From Hsuehochloa calcarea (Eukaryota; Streptophyta; Magnoliopsida; Poales; Poaceae): a DNA stretch of 64,000 nucleotides. Both the position numbers and the translations under genes were made by a program. The stretch's first letter is position 1. Every line of letters begins with the position of its first letter. The stretch is from NCBI GenBank assembly GCA_036346395.1, contig CM070606.1, positions 15,176,915-15,240,914 of the forward strand, in the 5' to 3' direction. The notes under the pieces were generated by a model. It was not told where the DNA came from, made no database searches, and saw nothing but the letters and a program-made list of their open reading frames with translations. Shown here in pieces: positions 44,701 to 54,568 of this stretch.

Positions 44701-47700
44701 GAAGGCTACCTTGGTGTATTGCGACAACATCGATGCCATCTACATGTCATCCAACCCGTTCAAAGACCAACCCACCAAACATATTGAGATTGATCTTCAC
44801 TTTGTTCGAGCGTGTCGCCATTGGTGCCGTCGCGTTCTTCATGTCCCGACATCATCCCAATCTGCCGACATTTTCACCAAGGGATTGCCTACGTCTGCCT
44901 TTACCGAAGTTTCGGTCCGCTTTGAACGTCTGTAAGTAGACGCCGATCGCGGGGCGTGTTAGACAAATATCGTGTTCACACCGATCGCTCGGTTCGGGAT
45001 CATGTTCACACCGATCGCTCGCTTTGGTCTCGTGTTCACACCGACTGTTCGTTTCGATCTCATGTTCACACCGACTGTTCGGTTCGGTCTCGTGTTCACA
45101 CCGACTGTTCGGTTATATATATGTACCCTGCCTATTGGCCTCATCAAGTAATTCTAGTGCCATACGATTGCTTTCACTCACTATAGTACATCTGAAACTA
45201 AATCATGTTTCTAGTAGTGTAAAAAAACAGGCCGGTTACCGCCGGTTACTAAATCATGTTTCTAGTAGTGTAAAAACCAAGAGAGTTTTACGGTGGGGAC
45301 TGGAATGGAAAAATTGGCCAATTTTTTCCGGTTTAGCAAATTCAAATTTCAGTTTTTGAATTTGGACTGGTTTTTAAACAAATTCAAGCGAATTTCGTCC
45401 GGTAATCCAGTAACCAACCGGTTACCGTTTCCGGCTAGTGACCGGGAAATTGTCCGGTTCCGGTTTTTTTTATCCCTGAGTGGAACCTGCGAAGCTAGGA
45501 ATATTTACACAATCCAAGAGCAAGTCATACTATCTAGTTTGCAAAATGGGAAAGCGGAGCACAAAGCAAGACCAAACTGAAAGCACCATAGCTGATAGTC
45601 AGCCTGTTACCTGCACTTCTATGTGAAGACCAGTAGTATGAAGATCCAATGAAATACTGATTTTCAATGTAGATAAAGTGTTGCGCAGATCTGATGGCTT
45701 TTACATATGCATTGTGTATGCTCTTGTCTATCTGCAGATTCTTTGCGCAGATAAGATTCTGCACAACAGAGGATAAAAGAGCATATCACGGCTAGGACAC
45801 ACCTTCAAACAGCAAGCTTGCATTTAAATGTTTAATTCCAGACAGTTTCCATGTAAAGAATAATATTACATAGCTATTTCAACTTGTAACCCTACCTGTG
45901 ACTCAGCCTCTTGAACAAGTTTAGGAAACCCCTTTATTGATCCCGAATCAATGGACCGGAAAACCTAGCCAAAGAATAAAAGGGTAAAGAACTATCTTAT
46001 AGACTAAGACTTAAGGCAGTAATCACACATTCGTGGTAGATCTTTGATGGTGTATATGCATGACATATAATACCTGTACATGCCAGTTCTCTGGGTCCTT
46101 TTCATCACAAACATGTGCATTGAGCTCATCTGCAGAGGGGGAAACAATCCATGACATCCGGTTTATTTTTACCAAGGTATCATGCTGCCAACTTACAGCT
46201 CTTCTAACACTGACTTTCCATTTTGCAGATTTTCTCCATCTCTGTTCAAAATTTGTAAGTATATCATATGCAGCTGGACCTTCAATCTTGCAATGTAAAT
46301 CATGCCATGGTTGTCTCGGTCCATACTTATTAACCTGCAATAATGGAAAGAAGGGTGATCTAAATTTTAGCAAGTTGAAAAGATGCTGGCTTTCTCAATT
46401 ATAGCCAAGAAAATTCGGTAGGAGAATCAATAACAAAGTTTGGGAGGAAAGTTACAATTAGATGTTAGAGAACTTACAGGGAATGTGGGATTATGGAAAT
46501 CGTCCTTGAAGACAGTATCAAGATCCTTGAAAAGCCTGTGTTCAGGTGTATCATATCTGCCATCACACAAGTCTAGACCACCAATAAAAGCAGTTATTTT
46601 TCGATTGTTTCCTGTGGCTTGGGTGTCTACAATTACACATTTCTGATGGTGCGTAAATAAAGTTCCTACAACCTGGAAAACAGAATTTGCTTCAGAAACA
46701 CCAGCATGTGGTTTTCCAGTACTCAGATGTATGACTATAAGCATTGTTGCAAAATAAATGTTATGCATGGGGGTTTACTTCAGTACTCCCTTTCGTAAGA
46801 AATTCACGAACCTTGAAGCAAAATAGTTAGTTTAAGGTGAGGACAAGTCCGTAATAACGTAAACGTTAATGGCAAAGAAGAAGAAAAAATATAAGAGAAT
46901 TTGGCATTAGTTAGTTTGTTAGTTTAGGGCATCTATAACATCATCCAAAAACCAATCGGGAGAAGACTTCTTGCCTCCCGACGGCAATGCAGTAGCCACA
47001 TCCAGACGCAGCCCACAGCCCCATCACCACCTGATGTTATGTGCGAGATCTTCTCATAATGACCTCCATACAGTATAATTACAAGATGAGATGATCACAG
47101 AATTTTGCCTCAGCTCGCCGATATCTCATAACTACAAGATTAGATCGATCAGTAGAGCTAACGGGATCGTATCTAAAGAAAGATGAAGACGTTTCCATGA
47201 ATTGTAACTCTCCGAACCAACAACTTCAATATGAATGTTCAGTTTGTCAAATTCAGTTACAAAGATGATATACCAACAGTACCATGCAGCATGCTTACAT
47301 CAAGTCGTGTCCAGAGTTGATTAAGATATATTTTACTGCTATTATTCTGCCTAGGTTATCTTCAAAAGATTTCTGAAACACACACAACTATTTGAGTATG
47401 TTGTTTCCATGTGACAGCATATGTAAAATTACGAACTCTCTCTCTTTTCCTTTAAAATTATGAAATTAATAAGAATATAATTTTACATGAAAGGAATCTG
47501 ACATCTTGTTGTGGGCATCTGTGTATAAGGCCAAAATTCATTAGACTCTTCTCATCTATGACCATATATGCATGTCTTCGTATAGGTATCTATGTACATT
47601 ATTTATCCTTTCAGAAGGATAATATGTAAGATGTTAAGACTTAAGAGGAACATGTATAGGAGGGAATAAAATCCAACACAAAAAAATAAAGATGAGTGCT

Positions 47701-49313
47701 TGATGTGCAGAAATCACCACTATACAGTTCAGTGTTTTGAGTCTGCGACCACAACGGAAGGGAGAAATAAAATCCACACCTGCTGCTTGAAAATGCTAAG
47801 TTTGTTGCTAGCATAGCGAGGAGCCAACACACAGTGGACACCTGAATGCCTGAAAAACTTCCGAGCTTCCTCATCATGTGTATGCATGAGTCCATCCTGC
47901 ATTCAGCCTACATATTTCTATCAGACTACTCTTTTCTGATGAAAACAGCAAACAAACTCATGTATTGAAAACAACAATAGCAATTGAAACATGCAGACTT
48001 CTTTCTTTGGGTATTTATCTTGTCAACAATCTTATCTAAGTTGAGAGTGAGGCCATTGACACAAGGAACATCAACCGAGAGGAAAGAGAATTATTTCTAA
48101 CCAAATTGTCTTAACCTTTTTAGTTATAAATTATCTACGGAATTCACCACCTTTTTCATTATTCTCGTGTAGTAGGCTAGTAGCACGTAGAGATATTAGA
48201 GAAGAGCATTATTCAGTTCATGTTTGCCATTTCTACCTTTCGGAAAAAAAATTTACATGCTAGCATCGTAACCAATAATGGCATGCCAGACAGATCAAAA
48301 CAGTAGAGTGATTTTGATATGTAGCCATTTTATCGAAGGAGCAAATAAAGAGGTTCAAGGGTGAGAAAATGGATAATGCAGAATAAAGCCTACCGTTTTC
48401 AAAAGAAATTTGTCATGTGATGTTTTGTCATCCCAAAGCAACACGATAACACGGACTCCCTCTTGAACCTTGTTCTTCAAAAGCTCACCAATGGTTAGTG
48501 GGCTTCCATTGGGCACAGGTTTTGTCGATTCCCTTACCAGTTTGACGGGGTGATACAAGGACCAGCCAATTATGTAAATAAGGTGATGAGCCTCAAAAAT
48601 AGCATGGCAAATGTCTTCCCAGCATTTGTTTTGTTCATATGTCCTCCCACCATCAATTTCAATTTTAGGATGGAAATCATCAGGAACATGGGCATCTTGA
48701 TATAGGGTGACCCTACCACCCTTCCGAAGAGGAAAATAAGCATTTGGTACACCAATACTCTGACAACCATCAGCACCAACTCCATCCTTGTACAATGGAT
48801 TCTGCTCAAATGGCTTATACTGGATAGACAAATGCAGTTCAGGAGATGGCTTCATAGGGTTACTATACTGACCAGAGATTGGAAACCAGCCACTGACCAT
48901 ATCCCCTGGCGTGATGTGTTCAACTGGTATCGAAGCAACACCAATAAGCTCTGCCCCAAAAACATCATTGTCCTTTACATGAAACTCGACTCTGCTAACT
49001 GAATGAGCAACCTGAACATAGAAGTGTTCATCCCATTTAGGATTCTCCGAGTTAGCAATGACTCGAGTTTGTGCCACCGCTGTTCTGAGAGGCAAACTGA
49101 AACATACGGATCACTAGTAATGATCTTCCTCATGTCTGGATGTGGATCAGAATTCCCACATTCAGTCCTGCAAGCACCATAGCCAGTGAAGCATCTTCGC
49201 ATCCTTTCGGTCATGAGATCCATATTGGGAAGGCATTTTGCTTCCACTATCTGTATGTCCAAGTCTCCGTGCAAGAGCATACTAGTCCCAGATTCAGCAG
49301 CATGTTTCCCCAT
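38486..49313 (-). CDS. PLDdelta: Phospholipase D, delta type, ten coding exons, one apparent frameshift
   Basis: It hydrolyses membrane phospholipids such as phosphatidylcholine to phosphatidic acid, a lipid signal in stress responses; delta forms act at the plasma membrane. Coding exons (minus strand): 49313-48394, 47896-47780, 46672-46478, 46334-46074, 45964-45896, 45758-45611, 39643-39495, 39345-39181, 39074-38877 and 38779-38486. All joints keep phase and give about 838 residues, close to the usual 840-870. An N-terminal C2 domain (MLLHGDLDIQIVEA, ITSDPYVSV), both HKD motifs (HQKCVIVD in exon 3, HSKGMIVD in exon 9) and IYIENQYF are present; the C-terminus is LPNALTT. The start at 49313 (MGKHAAESG) fits the family; an in-frame ATG at 49346 is the alternative. 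One base is missing near 49085. Intron 6 holds a Copia element. Confidence 0.88.
38877..39074 (-). CDS. PLDdelta: PLD exon 9: second HKD motif, unusual GC donor
   Basis: 66 codons, GVAQKFRRFMIYVHSKGMIV to SWAGSSSPPRGQ. It contains the second HxKxxxxD (HSKGMIVD) followed by GSANINQRS. The acceptor is CCAG|GGC. The donor reads CAG|GCGCGC, and no in-phase GT alternative exists nearby. Confidence 0.88.
39181..39345 (-). CDS. PLDdelta: PLD exon 8
   Basis: 55 codons, GQTMSMMYKIVADALRKEG through YLNFYCLGKRE to NENSSL. Acceptor CAAG|GGG, donor CTG|GTAATT. Confidence 0.88.
39495..39643 (-). CDS. PLDdelta: PLD exon 7
   Basis: 149 bp completing Gly and reading AENLIPIELAIKIARKIKA to AAMQEILFWQ. Acceptor ACAG|GTG, donor CAG|GTTTGT. 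The joint to exon 6 across 5.97 kb is in phase, so the insertion left the coding sequence intact. Confidence 0.92.
39912..40131 (+). repeat. 5' LTR of D1 with five 30-bp tandem repeats
   Basis: After TGTTAGACAAATAT the LTR holds five copies of a 30-bp unit with core GTTCACACCGACTGTTCGG, then TTATATATATG (TATA-like) and the U5 end. Repeats take up most of U3. They translate as a spurious HTDCSVR repeat. Confidence 0.9.
40132..41600 (+). pseudogene. D1 gag region, broken
   Basis: It is very GC-rich at first (40180-40660), then carries gag-like sequence such as ENNNYTTGAT in shifting frames. No single frame covers it. Long open frames here on both strands (40236-41153, for example) reflect GC content. 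Confidence 0.5.
41600..44938 (+). pseudogene. D1 Copia pol remnant (protease, integrase, RT, RNase H), many frameshifts
   Basis: The protease motif NTGATSHMT lies near 41670, the GAG-preintegrase motif WHRRLGHPGFETL near 42070, and the integrase core with HRDLW and DNGREFD at 42219-42440. RT motifs follow: NAFLHGN near 43765, LYGLKQAP near 43872 and YVDDIVLT near 44012. RNase H with YCDN and TKHIEID runs from 44713, ending near TKGLP at about 44880-44938. The parts lie in different frames with small indels and short deletions between them, so no functional polyprotein is encoded as written. Confidence 0.88.
44957..45176 (+). repeat. 3' LTR of D1
   Basis: It has the same 220 bp with five 30-bp units. 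In units 1 and 2, GACTGTTCGG reads GATCGCTCGG, the CTG-to-TCG change discussed in the findings. It ends TTTCA before CTCAC. Confidence 0.9.
45182..45480. mobile_element. MITE-like relic in PLD intron 6
   Basis: A 29-bp sequence beginning ACTAAATCATGTTTCTAGTA occurs twice, near 45197 and 45248. It is followed by a region rich in CCGGTTACCG/CCGGTTCCGG motifs ending TTTTTATCCCTGA, reminiscent of hAT-like termini. No clear terminal inverted repeat pair or duplication was found. Confidence 0.35.
45611..45758 (-). CDS. PLDdelta: PLD exon 6: IYIENQYF motif
   Basis: 148 bp, NLICAKNLQIDKSI through SAQHFIYIENQYFIGSS to HRSA plus one base of the next Gly codon. Acceptor GCAG|AAT, donor GCAG|GTAACA. Downstream lies the Copia-bearing intron 6. 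Confidence 0.92.
45896..45964 (-). CDS. PLDdelta: PLD exon 5 (69 bp)
   Basis: 23 codons, VFRSIDSGSIKGFPKLV then QEAESQ. Acceptor CTAG|GTT, donor CAG|GTAGGG. It is too short to stand out as an open frame but fits the family and the phase. Confidence 0.88.
46074..46334 (-). CDS. PLDdelta: PLD exon 4
   Basis: 87 codons including PRQPWHDLHCKIEGPAAYDI and FEQRWRKSAKWK, ending ENWHVQ. Acceptor GCAG|GTT, donor CAG|GTATTA. Confidence 0.92.
46478..46672 (-). CDS. PLDdelta: PLD exon 3: first HKD motif
   Basis: 65 codons from VVGTLFTHHQKCVIVD to FKDDFHNPTFP. It contains the first catalytic HxKxxxxD (HQKCVIVD) and GGLDLCDGRYDTPEH. Acceptor CCAG|GTT, donor CCT|GTAAGT. Confidence 0.93.
46673..47779 (-). 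other. PLD intron 2 (1.1 kb)
   Basis: No gene inside. A short TACTCCCTTTCGTAAGA near 46787 resembles a Stowaway-type MITE end, but no partner end was seen. Confidence 0.45.
47780..47896 (-). CDS. PLDdelta: PLD exon 2
   Basis: 39 codons from DGLMHTHDEEARKFF to SNKLSIFKQQ. Acceptor GCAG|GAT, donor CAG|GTGTGG, phase 0 on both sides. Confidence 0.88.
47897..48393 (-). other. PLD intron 1 (0.5 kb)
   Basis: It runs from donor GTAGGC to acceptor TGCAG and is AT-rich. Nothing else was recognised in it. Confidence 0.7.
48394..49313 (-). CDS. PLDdelta: PLD exon 1: start, C2 domain, beginning of catalytic region, 1-bp frameshift
   Basis: It encodes about 307 codons once one missing base is allowed for. 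The frame from the start reads to ITSDPYVSVCLS at about 49090 and then continues in the next frame with VAQTRVIANSENPKWDEHF. The missing base lies at 49085-49086, next to a CAG. The C2 domain spans residues about 12-165. LYQDAHV, CWEDICHAIFEAHHLIYI and the phosphoinositide-region-like VRVIVLLWDDKTSHDKF follow. The donor is ACG|GTAGGC. Confidence 0.85.
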
Positions 49314-50850
49314 TGTATTAAGGTATGAGAAAAAACCACCAGACAATAAGGTGAACCAGAAGCTAAACTTCCATTATCCTGGAGAACACATCCTTTGCAA
49401 GCCAAATCACATTACCGGATGCTGACACCTTTTATGCATTATCCAAATGATACCTGGAGAGTGCGACATACAATTTTGAGAAGATTAATTCATAAACAGC
49501 ATGGAAAATTATCATAGGAGAGATTCCATAATGTTTAGAACAAGATTTATGAATCCCTTGGTTGGGCAATGGTATTGAATTTCAACTGTCTGCTTTTTAT
49601 CCAAGTCGTCAGCGGAGTTTAGGAATTTGTAAATAACGACAGATCCTACTGGATGGGTGTGATACCTGCACATTGGATAAAAATCAAGGGAGAAGATTCC
49701 ACAAATTTCACCTATCAGTAGGGCTCCCACCCTCCTCCACTTGAATCTTGTTCGTTTAAGCCTCTCATCTTCATTTGTTTGTTCATGGAGTCCATACTCC
49801 CCCATTTGATATATTCAAACCTAGATATACCAATGCAATTGTCTAATTCTGTATGTCACCTATCCATTAGCAGGAATAATCTGATTACACAGCTAAAAGA
49901 AGCAAAGGGACACAATCCACTATATTTCGACTAAAGTAGGGGTTTGATTACACAAGATAAAATAATAGAGGGGATTATCATGCAATTTTGTCCCTTAGGA
50001 CCATGCGGGCTTGAAATAGGATGCAATTATTATTTTTCTTACAATCGTGTCTTGGGTCTGATACTATATTGAGTTTTGTCCACCAAACACCCAAAAACTT
50101 AAGCTGTTGATGAAATGTGGGCAATATACCTGCAAACCGTAATTCAACAGACAACAGAATGGCAAAAGTGGCTCCTGGGCAACAAACCCAGCGGCCTCAT
50201 ATAAGTGTTTGTCGCTTTCTTTGTCTTGCCATTTCCCCTTTGTACAAAAGGCAAAATTGCCATCATATAAAATTTGTTCAGTTGAGCCCTTTTACCTACA
50301 TTTTGGTTAATCAAAGATTCAAAGCCTCCGCTAGTCACTTTTGTAGAATCAAGCCCAGCCCCCTGTGCCTGAATTCTGCCAACATATCCCCTCTAGTTCC
50401 ACCAGTTGTTATCTAGCCAGGACACTGTATCTCAATTTGGCTAGAGGAATGAGAGGATTCAGGATTGTCCAACTCTAATTAGACAAACGCGCAAAGCAGG
50501 AGGCTGTGGTTAGACATGATTCAGGTAAGTTAGAGAGACTTGATTAAAGAAATAAATCAATTTCTTGTCACGCTAGGTCCTGTACATTCACATGCATCAA
50601 CTAGAACAAGAAAAAGAGAGAGAAACATTACTGAATCGGGGACGGGAGACGCACCTGATAGGAGCAGCGGCTGAAACTGAACGTGCCCGCGCGGGGGAAG
50701 AGAAGAGAGACAGAGAGAGAGACAGCCATGGAAGAGGCTGAACTTGCGAATTAATGTGCCGTTGGCAATTTGCGTGCCGCGCGGAGTTCGCGGGGGCACC
50801 AACGGCCGAGGCGGGAGGAAGGGGTGGTGGTGGTGTAGCGTGGGCCGGTG
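49314..50850 (-). promoter_or_regulatory. 5' untranslated leader and proximal promoter of the PLD gene
   Basis: On the minus strand a CT-rich, GC-rich leader (about 50850-50656) contains CTCTCTCTCTCTGTCTC and ends CCTATCAG|GTGCGT, a good 5' splice site at 50655. Acceptor-like sites CAG|GTAT occur at about 50130, 49668 and 49454, so one or more leader introns probably separate it from the ATG. A 97-codon open frame at 49805-49512 matches nothing I know. No clear TATA box was located. Confidence 0.45.
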
Positions 50851-51957
50851 GCGCTGGCGCCGGGCTGTCCTGCGGGCCCCACGTGTCAGCGGGGGGACGG
50901 CTGGCGGTGCACGGAGTAGTGGGTGGATGCGGTTTGGGCTCCGACCTGGCCGGGGAGACGAGGGGTGCCGCGCCTCCGTCGTCGGCGGCGGTCGGGTGGA
51001 CGCCTCGTCTGGACTCTGGACCGCCAGCTTTGAGGGCCGTAGGCTTTTGAAGTTTGGACTGTAGTAGTCCGTTGCGCAATAAAATTTTAAAATTAATCTT
51101 CAAAAATTAAAATTTTCAAATTTAACTCCCTAAATATACTTGCTGCGGTTTCGGACCGCAGCACCAAGTTGATGTTGTCTAATTAATAATATTTATTGGA
51201 TGATTTTTTTAATATATAAAATAAGTTCAAACAATTATAAAAATTTTTGTGGAGTCTTCTCGTATAGTGTGTCTGCTTGTGTAATTTTTTTAAAATTTTA
51301 TGCATTCTTACTTTTTCTTCAAATTTTTTTAAAGTCTAATGTTTGTATGAATTTTCTAATATAGCAAATAAGGTCCAAACATTATGAATTTTTTTTTGTC
51401 AGACTCCCTACATAGTGGACTTGATTGTGTAAATTTTATATGCTCTGAAATTGTCTCGACAAATTCAGAGTTTAGGTCTCAAAAATTAGGATGAGACGTT
51501 TCAGAAATTAGGGTTTCATGATTTCATGTGACTTCAAATATGCGAAGTTTGGTACGACATGACTACTCTTGGTCGCTATGGTTCTTGATCACATTTCTTC
51601 TGTACGGTGGAGTTAAAGCAGAGTACAGACATCTCATTCTTTGGTGTTATTTTAAGAGCATGTCTGAATAAGATTTTCTGACATCTCAATTCAATTGCAG
51701 GCAAACGAGGAGAGGGCGGAGGAGCGACGACTGGAGGCAGACGCAGCAGCCGTGGGTGGCACTGTGGACCGAGAGGGTTTTGACGGACGTAGTGTAGGAG
51801 CTTCGCGGCTACGCCATCCAGACGTACGCTGCGTACTTGCGGTGGTACGTTCCGCGCACTAGGTGCAGGCTTACTTGGCCAGCGCCGCAGCGTCCAGTGG
51901 ACGCCACGCACGACGACATCATACTAACTGGTTTGGACCGTCACCGGGCGGCCCGCC
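50851..51957. other. Intergenic region upstream of the PLD gene
   Basis: 50851-51060 is GC-rich and probably promoter. 51080-51570 is AT-rich with no feature recognised. 51700-51957 is GC-rich and contains no frame similar to a known protein on either strand; it could be an old coding or transposon fragment. Confidence 0.35.
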
Positions 51958-52649
51958 TGTAAGATCGAGGTGGCCGACTAGAGGGGGTGAATAGATGGTT
52001 TTAAAAATCTTTCGGCTCTAAAACTAATATATAATGCGGAAGCTAATAACAAATTAGTTTTGCATAATTAAAACCTAAATCAATTAGGCTTCCCTAAGTG
52101 CACCAACAATATGAATACAATACACTATGAGCAATCATACAAAGATATATAAGCAATTGAAGCAAGTAATGTAAATTGCCCAAAATAAAGCACAAGCAAA
52201 CGAAGATGGACACAATGATGTTTTACCGCGGTGTTCAGAGACTTGCCAGTCTCCCCTAATCCACGTTGAGGTAAGCCCAAACGAATTGGACTGGCTCCAC
52301 GAATTAAGCCAATACCTCCGAGGTAAGTCCAACCACTTGGACCGGTTCCAACTCGAACCAACACCTCGCTCCACTAAGGTTGCTCTTCCTCCACTTCGGA
52401 GATGGCGAGCATCGAACCACTCACAACCACGTTGGGCCTTCTCACAAGCTTCTTGAGAAGATCACCGCGCACGACACCTCCACGCCATCTAGATGTCGGC
52501 AAACACCAAGAGTAACAAGACTCAACGTTCACTTGAACTAATCAAGTGTTGACGCTCAAGTGGATATACAATCCACTACCTAAGGTAACACATGCACTTA
52601 GGGTTTGCTCTCAAATCTCACTAAATGCAACACATGCACATAAGAGAAG
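51958..52649 (-). mobile_element. Sirevirus-type LTR fragment, minus strand, left of C2
   Basis: TGTAAGATCGAGGTGGCCG then ACTAGAGGGGGTGAATAG is the reverse complement of the end of the C1/C2-type LTR (CTATTCACCCCCTAGTCGCC...TACA). No primer site lies outside it. C2 is inserted at 52649 and the sequence appears to resume at 63620. Confidence 0.6.
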
Positions 52650-54512
52650 TGTGGATATCGTGAGGATATGTGCACGATCTCAGGATGATGAGTCAATTGG
52701 CAATGGCGTTATTGGTTTGCAAAATCTCGCGTTTTCGGGTTTGCTCCAAGGTCGGGCCCATCAAGGCGGTCTGACCGGTTGTCTTGGGCGGTCGATCCGC
52801 CCGTGGAAGCGATCCGGCCGGCCATGGTGGCGGTCCGACCGTGATTTGAGATTTGGGTTTTGAGTCGGGCCAAAAATAGGTTGTGTAGGCAAGTGAGGAG
52901 TCTCTGGATGTGGTCCCATCATTTTGGAGCTCCCAACAAAAGTTCTATTCGATTGAAATTTCCGAAGGTTTGAATTTCTCGCTTGAATTTTGGCTAAGTC
53001 ATTTGGACCGTCCGACCGCCGTTGTGGGAGCGGTCCGATCAAGATGAAATCGGCCGGACCGCCTTGTGGGCGATCGGACCGGCATCACTGGAGATGAGCC
53101 AAGTGTGGCATTGAGTTTGTTCTGAGTGTGTTATTCTATGAACTTCAATGCTTTATTGATGTATATTGCATTATGGAATCGACGTGGGTCAAGTTGTGAA
53201 GAACTTGTTCCCTAAACGGTTTGTTTGTCTATTGTCATGCAGATGGCTTGCGTGTCAACGACGCCAACGGTGAGTGGATCGACTACGCTTGGAGAGCCGA
53301 GGTCCGTAACGATCGTGGATACCGTGAGGTTGTGTGACTCAAGCATGGTGCAGAATGGACAAGATGGATCGAACGGGTGATTCGAAACAGCTGGTTGGAT
53401 CAGGCGGTGCGGATATCGATGCAAGTCTCTGGGAGTTTCCGATGGGATTCTGACAAGAGAGGCTTGGCGCCGATGGGAACCACCGATCAACCTATACGTG
53501 GTGAAGCGCGATTGCTTCAAGTGTTATTTGTGTGTGGGTCCCATGTGTAAGAGACCCAAAAGGGAAACCCTAGCTCTCTAGTATAAATAGGAAGGGAGAG
53601 GTGGAAAACCTAAGCAAGCATTCATTTAGCCCCCTTCTTCCTTTTTCTAGGGTTTGGAGGAGAGGAGAGGAAAACTAGGGTTTGGAGTGTGCTCCTTGTT
53701 GAGCTCTTGCCCTCCTTGTGGAGAGGCTTTGTAAGCATCTATTGTGGATGAACAATCTTGTGATGCTTAATTGAAAGATCAATTGCTCCCTTTGTGTTCT
53801 TCTCTCTTTTGGATGTTTTGGTGCTTCCTTGATTCAAAGGTTCATGCTTGGTCTCTTGGCCTACTTTACCTTGCTTTGATGTGTGGGATTACTCCTAGAG
53901 TCATCTAGATCATCAAACCCCACAAGCAAGTCTTGAATCAAGTTTTCTCATTTCTAGGGTTTGAGCACCTCTTTGTTAAAATCTCGAGAGATCGATTCTG
54001 CAAGTGGATCGACGGATCGTCGCTAGAAATAGGTCTCTAATATCATTAGGAGGTGTGCTAGAAATTTGGTCAAGTTTTATTGGTTGAATCAAAAGTTGGA
54101 TCAAATTTCGCTTTTGGATTTGGGTGGAGTTTTTCAAGATCGACTCTACCGTCCGATCGGCCAAACAACGGCGGTTCGACCGCCTGTATTCGATCACTGG
54201 GTTGGCGGGTCGAACCGTATCCCACCGGTCCGACCGCTGGTTAGTTGCCGGTCAGACCGCTCTTTGACCGTCGGTCCGACCGCCCGTGGTAGCCGGTCAG
54301 ACCGCCCGTGTCCAGTGAAGAACATTGAGTTCTTTTCTCCTTTTGTGTCGTGTGCTTGAGGGGCTTATCAAATTCAACACAAGGCTTCCGTTGTGTGCTC
54401 ACTGAACTTCTTAGCTCTCATAGCTAAAGGAGTAAAGTACGTGTTGGTTTTGATTTAGGCGAGAAAGTTTTAAAGCGCCTATTCACCCCCTAGTCGCCTT
54501 TCCGGTCCTACA
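52650..54512 (+). mobile_element. 5' LTR of C2
   Basis: It has the same architecture as the C1 LTR: palindromes at 52765-52850, 53005-53090 and 54145-54310, and TATAAATA at 53582. It shows many small losses relative to C1, mostly at CTG/CAG and doubled bases. Confidence 0.9.
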
Positions 54513-54568
54513 AGTGGTATCAGAGCCGGTTAGCTCTTGTCTATAGATCTTAACCGGTCTTTGGAGCC

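Larger units (their letters stand above)
39912..45176 (+). mobile_element. Degenerate Copia retrotransposon D1 in PLD intron 6, antisense to the gene
   Basis: Two 220-bp LTRs (39912-40131 and 44957-45176) start TGTTAGACAAAT and end GATTGCTTTCA. The exact duplication CTCAC flanks them (39907-39911 and 45177-45181). The primer site TGGTATCAGA begins at 40132. Inside, Copia order protease, integrase, RT, RNase H can be followed, but frames break many times. The element is transcribed opposite to the PLD gene. Confidence 0.93.

Noticed and set aside
49512..49805. 97-codon minus-strand frame upstream of the phospholipase D start as an extra coding exon
   Set aside because: Phospholipase D delta proteins start close to the C2 domain and the peptide has no likeness to the family. 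It is more likely untranslated leader or leader intron.
51576..51911. Minus-strand open frame of 111 codons and GC-rich plus-strand frame
   Set aside because: No domain, start context or splice structure was recognised. It could be an old fragment, but nothing supports a gene.
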